Assembly: GCA_036635475.1 (NCBI GenBank)
Contig: JAVWQH010000049.1
Location: forward strand, 1 to 10,600
Direction of reading: 5' to 3'
From: JAHHUA01 sp036635475
GTDB lineage: Bacteria > Bacillota > Clostridia > Oscillospirales > Ruminococcaceae
Length of the DNA: 10,600 nt
Part shown: piece by piece, positions 6,624 to 10,600 of the stretch
Layout of the letters: each line of letters begins with the position of its first letter
Position numbering within the stretch: position 1 is the first letter of the stretch
Translations under genes and position numbers: made by a program
Notes under the pieces: model-generated
What the model was told of the DNA's origin: nothing
Databases searched by the model: none
What the model saw: only the letters and a program-made list of their open reading frames with translations

Positions 6624-6641
6624 CGCCGATTTAGTAAGGCG
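6624..6641 (+). other. Second small hairpin before fusA
   Basis: CGCC (6624-6627) pairs with GGCG (6638-6641) around a 10-base loop, gatttagtaa. TT (6622-6623) can pair with AA (6643-6644) across a one-base bulge. It ends 15 bases before the fusA ribosome site. Confidence 0.4.
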
Positions 6642-6668
6642 GAAGTTAGATATTTTAAGGAGGACACT

Positions 6669-8747
6669 ATGCCAAGAGATGTCTCATTGGAAATGACTCG
6701 TAATATAGGCATAATGGCTCATATTGACGCAGGTAAAACTACCACAACCGAGCGTATATTGTTCTATACCGGTGTAAACTACAAAATCGGTGAAACACAT
6801 GATGGTAGCGCAACAATGGACTGGATGAGCCAAGAACAAGAAAGAGGTATCACAATTACCTCTGCAGCTACAACAGCACACTGGAATGGACACCGTATTA
6901 ATATCATTGACACACCGGGACACGTTGACTTTACAGTTGAAGTTGAGCGTTCTCTTCGTGTTTTGGATGGCTCAGTAACTGTTCTTTGCGCAAAGGGCGG
7001 AGTTGAACCACAATCCGAAACAGTATGGCGTCAAGCTGATAAATATAAAGTTCCAAGAATGGCTTATGTTAACAAGATGGATATAATGGGAGCTGACTTC
7101 TACCATGTTGTTGCTATGATGAGAAATCGTCTAAAATGTAATGCTGTTCCAATTCAGTTGCCAATTGGTGCTGAACAATTCTTCAAGGGATTAATCGACC
7201 TTGTTGAAATGAAAGCTTATATTTATAATGATGAAAAGGGTCTTGATATTTCTACTGTTGAAATCCCAGACGATATGAAAGAAAAAGCAGCAGATTATCA
7301 TGCTCAATTACTTGAACATGTTGCCGAACAAGATGAAGAATTGATGGAAAAATATCTTGATGGGCAAGAACTGACAATTGAAGAAATCAAGAAAGCAATA
7401 AGAAAAGGAACAATTGCAAATACAATGGTTCCTGTTACTTGTGGAACATCTTACAAAAATAAGGGTGTTCAAAAGCTCCTTGATGCTATTGTTGACTATA
7501 TGCCATCACCAATTGACGTTCCACATATCAAGGGAATTAACCCTGAAACTGAGCAAGAAGAAGAGAGACCATCATCTGATGATGCTCCATTCGCTGCTCT
7601 TGCATTCAAGATTGCTACAGACCCATTTGTTGGTAAACTATGTTTCTTCCGTGTATATTCAGGAGTTTTGAACGTTGGTACAACAGTTTACAACTCTGTT
7701 AAGGATAATAGCGAAAGAATCGGAAGAATCCTTCAAATGCATGCAAACCACAGAAAAGATATTGAAACAGTTTATGCTGGTGAAATTGCTTCTGCGGTTG
7801 GTCTTAAAAATACAACAACAGGTGATACTCTTTGTGATCCAAAGGCTCCAATTATACTTGAGTCTATGGTGTTCCCAGAGCCAGTAATTCGTGTTGCTAT
7901 TGAGCCAAAAACAAAAGTTGGCCAAGAAAAAATGGGTATTGGTCTTTCTAAGCTAGCTGAAGAGGATCCAACATTCAAAACTTATACTGATAAAGAAACA
8001 GGACAGACAATTATCGCTGGAATGGGTGAACTTCACCTTGAGATTATTGTTGACCGTCTTTTGAGAGAATTTAAAGTTGAAGCTGATGTTGGTAAGCCAC
8101 AAGTTGCATACAGAGAAACAATTAAGGGTAATGCTGATATTGATCATAAGTATGCACGTCAGTCCGGTGGTAAAGGTCAGTATGGTCATGTTAAGATTAG
8201 AGTTACACCAAACGAGCCTGGTAAGGGTTATGAATTCAAAAACGCAATTGTCGGCGGTACTATTCCTAAGGAATATATTCCAGCAGTTGATCAAGGTATT
8301 CAAGGCGCAATGCAAGCAGGCGTTCTTGCCGGATACCCTGTTGTTGACGTTATCGTAACACTTTATGATGGTTCTTATCATGAGGTTGACTCATCTGAAA
8401 TGGCATTTAAAATTGCCGGTTCTATGGCTTTCAAAGAAGCTTGTAGAAAAGCAAATTCTGTTATTCTTGAACCAATAATGAAAGTTATTGTTAATGTACC
8501 AGAAGATTACATGGGAGATGTTATGGGCGACCTAAACTCTCGTCGTGGACAAATTCAAGGTATGGAAGCTGTATTCGGCTCTCAAGAAATTAGAGCACTT
8601 GTTCCACTATCTGAAATGTTCGGTTATGCTACTGACTTGCGTTCAAAAACTCAAGGACGTGGACAATACACCATGGAACCAGATGTATATGTTGAAGTTC
8701 CAAAGTCTATTTCAGAAAAGATCATTAATGCTACAGCTACTAAATAA
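6669..8747 (+). CDS. fusA: Translation elongation factor G
   Basis: EF-G is the GTPase that drives tRNA-mRNA translocation and, with ribosome recycling factor, splits ribosomes after termination. The 692-aa length is normal. Domain I carries the P-loop A17-HIDAGK-T24, the switch II motif D81-T-P-G-H85 and N135-K-M-D138. The switch I region QERGITITSAATT is intact. Domain II follows (about 295-400), then domains III to V, with MGELHLEIIVDRL, SGGKGQYGHV, NSRRGQIQGM and LSEMFGYATDLRS all typical. Nothing suggests a specialised paralogue. The start is ATG 6669, five bases after AAGGAGG (6657-6663). No terminator is seen between it and tuf, so tuf is probably co-transcribed as well as having its own promoter. 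Confidence 0.99.
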   Translation: MPRDVSLEMTRNIGIMAHIDAGKTTTTERILFYTGVNYKIGETHDGSATMDWMSQEQERGITITSAATTAHWNGHRINIIDTPGHVDFTVEVERSLRVLDGSVTVLCAKGGVEPQSETVWRQADKYKVPRMAYVNKMDIMGADFYHVVAMMRNRLKCNAVPIQLPIGAEQFFKGLIDLVEMKAYIYNDEKGLDISTVEIPDDMKEKAADYHAQLLEHVAEQDEELMEKYLDGQELTIEEIKKAIRKGTIANTMVPVTCGTSYKNKGVQKLLDAIVDYMPSPIDVPHIKGINPETEQEEERPSSDDAPFAALAFKIATDPFVGKLCFFRVYSGVLNVGTTVYNSVKDNSERIGRILQMHANHRKDIETVYAGEIASAVGLKNTTTGDTLCDPKAPIILESMVFPEPVIRVAIEPKTKVGQEKMGIGLSKLAEEDPTFKTYTDKETGQTIIAGMGELHLEIIVDRLLREFKVEADVGKPQVAYRETIKGNADIDHKYARQSGGKGQYGHVKIRVTPNEPGKGYEFKNAIVGGTIPKEYIPAVDQGIQGAMQAGVLAGYPVVDVIVTLYDGSYHEVDSSEMAFKIAGSMAFKEACRKANSVILEPIMKVIVNVPEDYMGDVMGDLNSRRGQIQGMEAVFGSQEIRALVPLSEMFGYATDLRSKTQGRGQYTMEPDVYVEVPKSISEKIINATATK

Positions 8748-8757
8748 CTTATATAAT

Positions 8758-8774
8758 GTAATTTTTAAAATTAC
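8758..8774. other. AT-rich palindrome upstream of the tuf promoter
   Basis: A 17-base palindrome (8758-8774) has arms GTAATTTT and AAAATTAC around one central T. It ends one base before the -35 TTGATT. It may be chance in AT-rich DNA, a protein-binding site, or an UP-like element. Confidence 0.35.
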
Positions 8775-8802
8775 TTGATTTTTATTTTAAATATGCTACA
8801 AT
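8775..8802 (+). promoter_or_regulatory. Internal promoter for tuf
   Basis: TTGATT (8775-8780), a 16-base spacer and TACAAT (8797-8802) form a credible promoter. TG at 8794-8795 makes an extended -10 (TGCTACAAT). Transcription would start near 8809, about 42 bases before ATG. A separate promoter would allow EF-Tu to exceed EF-G, as cells need. Confidence 0.7.
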
Positions 8803-8850
8803 AATTTGTAGTTAACATCGAATATTTTTATATTAAGGGAGGAATTCACA

Positions 8851-10050
8851 ATGGCAAAAGCTAAATTTGAAAGAACTAAGCCACACGTTAACATTGGTAC
8901 AATCGGCCACGTTGACCATGGTAAAACAACTCTAACTGCTGCTATTTCAAAAACTCTAGCTCTACAAGGTCATGCTGAAGTTATGGCTTACGACATGATC
9001 GACAAGGCTCCGGAGGAAAGAGCACGTGGTATCACAATTAACACATCACACATTGAGTATGAGACAGAAAACCGTCACTATGCTCACGTTGACTGCCCAG
9101 GACATGCTGACTATGTTAAGAACATGATCACAGGTGCTGCTCAGATGGACGGTGCTATCCTTGTTGTTTCTTCTGCTGATGGTCCTATGCCTCAAACAAG
9201 AGAGCATATCCTACTATCACGTCAGGTTGGCGTTCCTTATATCGTTGTATTTATGAATAAGGTAGACCAAGTTGACGATCCTGAACTACTAGACCTAGTT
9301 GAAATGGAAATTAGAGATCTTCTATCTTCCTACGACTTCCCTGGCGATGATACACCAATCATCAAGGGTTCTGCTCTAAAAGTTCTTGAAGCTCCAAACG
9401 ATATCACAAACCCTGCATATGCTCCTATTCTTGAACTTATGGCTGAAGTTGATAGATATATTCCAACTCCAGAACGTAAATCTGAACTTCCTTTCCTAAT
9501 GCCTGTTGAGGATATTTTCACAATCACTGGTCGTGGAACTGTTGCAACTGGTAGAGTTGAAAGAGGTCAAATTAAAACTGGTGACGAAGTTGAAATCGTT
9601 GGTCTTGAAGAGCAATCAAGAAAATCTGTTGTTACAGGTATTGAAATGTTCAGAAAGATTCTTGATTATGCTGAAGCTGGCGATAACATTGGCGCACTAC
9701 TACGTGGTGTTCAAAGAGAAGATATCAAGAGAGGTCAAGTTCTTTGTAAAGCTGGAACTATTAAACCTCACACAAAATTCCGTGGTCAAGTTTATATCCT
9801 AAAGAAGGAGGAAGGCGGTCGTCATACTCCTTTCTTCAACAACTACAGACCACAATTCTACTTCAGAACAACTGACGTTACAGGTGTTGTTGCACTTGAT
9901 GCTGGTGTTGAGATGTGTATGCCTGGCGATAACATCGAAATGGATGTTGAGCTAATTACACCAATCGCTATTGAAGAAGGTCTACGTTTCGCTATCCGTG
10001 AGGGTGGACGTACAGTAGGTTCAGGCGTTGTTATTAAAGTTAACGCATAA
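8851..10050 (+). CDS. tuf: Translation elongation factor Tu
   Basis: EF-Tu delivers aminoacyl-tRNA to the ribosomal A site as a GTP complex. The 399-aa protein is full length. The GTPase motifs are G19-HVDHGK-T26, D81-C-P-G-H85, N136-K-V-D139 and S174-A-L176. The effector loop APEERARGITINTSH is intact, and H85 is the catalytic histidine. Domains 2 and 3 follow (about 215-305 and 306-399), including GRGTVATGRVERG, KPHTKF and EGGRHTPFF. GGGAGGA (8837-8843) is seven bases before ATG. Codon use differs from the peptidase and lgt genes: frequent CTA leucine and GGT glycine, as expected for a highly expressed gene. It is the last gene of the str operon and is followed by a strong terminator. Confidence 0.99.
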   Translation: MAKAKFERTKPHVNIGTIGHVDHGKTTLTAAISKTLALQGHAEVMAYDMIDKAPEERARGITINTSHIEYETENRHYAHVDCPGHADYVKNMITGAAQMDGAILVVSSADGPMPQTREHILLSRQVGVPYIVVFMNKVDQVDDPELLDLVEMEIRDLLSSYDFPGDDTPIIKGSALKVLEAPNDITNPAYAPILELMAEVDRYIPTPERKSELPFLMPVEDIFTITGRGTVATGRVERGQIKTGDEVEIVGLEEQSRKSVVTGIEMFRKILDYAEAGDNIGALLRGVQREDIKRGQVLCKAGTIKPHTKFRGQVYILKKEEGGRHTPFFNNYRPQFYFRTTDVTGVVALDAGVEMCMPGDNIEMDVELITPIAIEEGLRFAIREGGRTVGSGVVIKVNA

Positions 10051-10098
10051 TTTAAGTTTAGCTTAGATTATAAATATAGGCTTTAAGTATTCTCGAGG

Positions 10099-10121
10099 TA
10101 CTTTTAGCTCACTTAAAAGTA
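10099..10121 (+). other. Alternative hairpin overlapping the terminator
   Basis: TACTTTTA (10099-10106) pairs perfectly with TAAAAGTA (10114-10121) around GCTCACT. Its right arm uses the first seven bases of the terminator stem, so the two cannot be complete at once. The 15-bp terminator should win unless something favours the upstream hairpin. Confidence 0.5.
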
Positions 10122-10152
10122 GTATTTTCGTAAAGAAAATACTACTTTTTTT
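10115..10152 (+). terminator. Rho-independent terminator of the str operon
   Basis: AAAAGTAGTATTTTC (10115-10129) pairs perfectly over 15 bp with 10135-10149, with loop GTAAA. A T-run continues to 10152. It lies 64 bases after the tuf stop. Confidence 0.93.
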
Positions 10153-10196
10153 GAAATTACTATATAAATTTTCAGTTGCCTCTTTTGCCACACCAA

Positions 10197-10227
10197 CATT
10201 TATTATAGAGCCATTTATTATAGAGCC
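10197..10227. repeat. Perfect 15-bp tandem duplication
   Basis: CATTTATTATAGAGC occurs at 10197-10211 and again at 10212-10226, with the next C at 10227 continuing the pattern. On the minus strand it reads GGCTCTATAATAAAT, which loosely resembles ISL3-type IS ends that start GGCTCT; this is from memory and unverified. It lies where AT-rich core DNA gives way to GC-richer sequence. Confidence 0.85.
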
Positions 10228-10237
10228 GCAAATAATA

Positions 10238-10275
10238 CAGGGCAGTGTCACTTAAAATGACACCGCCCTGATTTT
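10238..10275 (+). terminator. GC-rich terminator-like hairpin
   Basis: CAGGGC (10238-10243) pairs with GCCCTG (10265-10270) and GTGTCA (10245-10250) with TGACAC (10258-10263), with one A/C mismatch and a 7-base loop. ATTTTAT follows on the + strand, a weak T-run. It may be the end of an accessory element or a back-up terminator. Its composition differs sharply from the str operon terminator. Confidence 0.6.
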
Positions 10276-10400
10276 ATCCCCACACAGGCTTGTCCATACA
10301 CATCAGCTTATAATGGGGGATTCAAGGTTGATATGCAATTGCTTTGCTATCACCATAAAGAGGGCAAACCGCTGATATTTTGGAGGTTTGACTCATATTT

Positions 10401-10430
10401 ATGTATAATGCTATTTTTATCGTTGAATAG
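10401..10430 (+). CDS. Possible 9-codon leader peptide
   Basis: ATG at 10401 opens MYNAIFIVE and ends at TAG 10428-10430. GGAGG (10382-10386) lies 14 bases upstream, somewhat far for a ribosome site. The stop is immediately followed by the stem that can hide the next ribosome site, as in translational attenuation leaders. A TATAAT at 10404-10409 overlaps this ORF; if that is a -10 element, the ORF would not be in the transcript. Confidence 0.3.
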   Translation: MYNAIFIVE

Positions 10431-10488
10431 CTTGCTATATCCTCCTAATGGCAGCAATATGTAACCGCAAAAAGAAAAGGAGGGCAAG
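10431..10488 (+). promoter_or_regulatory. Stem that can sequester the ribosome site at 10478
   Basis: CCTCCT (10441-10446) pairs with AGGAGG (10478-10483), and CTTGC (10431-10435) with GCAAG (10484-10488), with TATAT (10436-10440) bulged. This 11-bp pairing buries the ribosome site of ATG 10492. GGAGG at 10382-10386 can pair with the same CCTCC, giving an alternative fold that frees the site. Confidence 0.5.
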
Positions 10489-10491
10489 ACA

Positions 10492-10600
10492 ATGACCGAA
10501 AACCAACTAAAGCAACCATAACCCAGTTAACACAGGACGATAAATGTTCAAGAAGTCTATCTTTCTTTGAGGGCGAGATTCGACTGATTTTCCAAAAGGG
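10492..10600 (+). pseudogene. Start of an unrecognised gene, frame-broken
   Basis: ATG 10492 has an excellent ribosome site, AGGAGG at 10478-10483 with 8-base spacing. The frame reads MTENQLKQP and stops at TAA 10519-10521. A second frame is open from 10512 to the window edge (ATITQLTQDD, then more residues), but it is preceded by TAA 10509-10511. A single-base change near 10512-10518 would join them. This suggests either a frameshifted gene from an accessory element or a short ORF followed by chance open sequence. I do not recognise the product. The window ends before it can be judged. Confidence 0.35.

Noticed and set aside
7953..8381. 142-codon minus-strand ORF inside fusA
   Set aside because: It is fully antisense to a highly conserved part of EF-G, is Cys/Asn-rich as expected of an antisense shadow, and has no ribosome site.
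10079..10227. Small MITE between GGCTTTAAG and the duplicated GGCTCT end
   Set aside because: The left end matches the right end only in the first few bases, and no target duplication is visible. The internal hairpin is explained as the str operon terminator.
10063..10251. 62-codon minus-strand ORF over the tuf terminator
   Set aside because: It lies across the terminator hairpin and the 15-bp duplication, which encodes its repeated GSIIN. It has no ribosome site and no recognisable domain.
10313..10375. 20-codon + strand ORF (MGDSRLIC...)
   Set aside because: There is no ribosome site before the ATG (upstream is CAGCTTATA) and no family signal.
10322..10396. 24-codon minus-strand ORF (MSQTSKISAVC...)
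   Set aside because: The start resembles some recombinase N-termini, but it has no ribosome site close upstream and ends after 24 codons. It is too short to support a call, though it may be a fragment.
10388..10409. TTGACT and TATAAT as a promoter
   Set aside because: The spacer is only 10 bases, too short for a sigma-A promoter. TATTTT at 10412-10417 gives an 18-base spacer but is a poor -10.

Overview
The window looks like a low-GC Firmicute chromosome, probably a clostridium of the Ruminococcaceae/Oscillospiraceae type. This is inferred from the very AT-rich coding DNA, strong AGGAGG ribosome sites, UUG and GUG starts, a Firmicute-length S12 (141 aa) and EF-Tu/EF-G sequences of clostridial character. 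All nine intact genes are on the + strand.

Positions 1-288 hold no gene. They contain two tandem copies of an ~88-bp structured unit: a hairpin whose two arms change together between copies, an invariant 26-base box, then TGTTATAAT. The array probably continues off the left edge.

Positions 289-5300 look like one transcription unit. It holds a pair of M16 (pitrilysin-like) proteins, one without and one with the HxxEH zinc site (yfmF/yfmH type). Next comes lgt (lipoprotein diacylglyceryl transferase), starting on the last base of the yfmH-type gene, then folD (one-carbon folate metabolism) and a small lipoprotein of unknown function. The lipoprotein carries the kind of lipobox cysteine that Lgt modifies.

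Positions 5301-10152 are the str operon: rpsL (S12), rpsG (S7), fusA (EF-G) and tuf (EF-Tu). A near-consensus promoter precedes rpsL and a strong intrinsic terminator follows tuf. The spacers between these genes are long (138, 148 and 102 bases). The first two contain hairpins, and the fusA-tuf spacer contains a second promoter. The module is cut off from its common neighbours: a lipoprotein gene, not rpoC, lies upstream, and no S10 operon follows.

Positions 10153-10600 differ in character. They hold a perfect 15-bp tandem duplication, a GC-rich terminator-like hairpin, visibly higher GC, and a control-like leader: a 9-codon ORF and three mutually complementary GGAGG/CCTCC/GGAGG segments before a good ribosome site and ATG. 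The reading frame after that ATG breaks after nine codons. This looks like the edge of an accessory or decayed mobile region.

The best candidates for something undescribed are the structured tandem array at the left edge, the folded spacers in the str operon, and the attenuator-like leader at the right edge.
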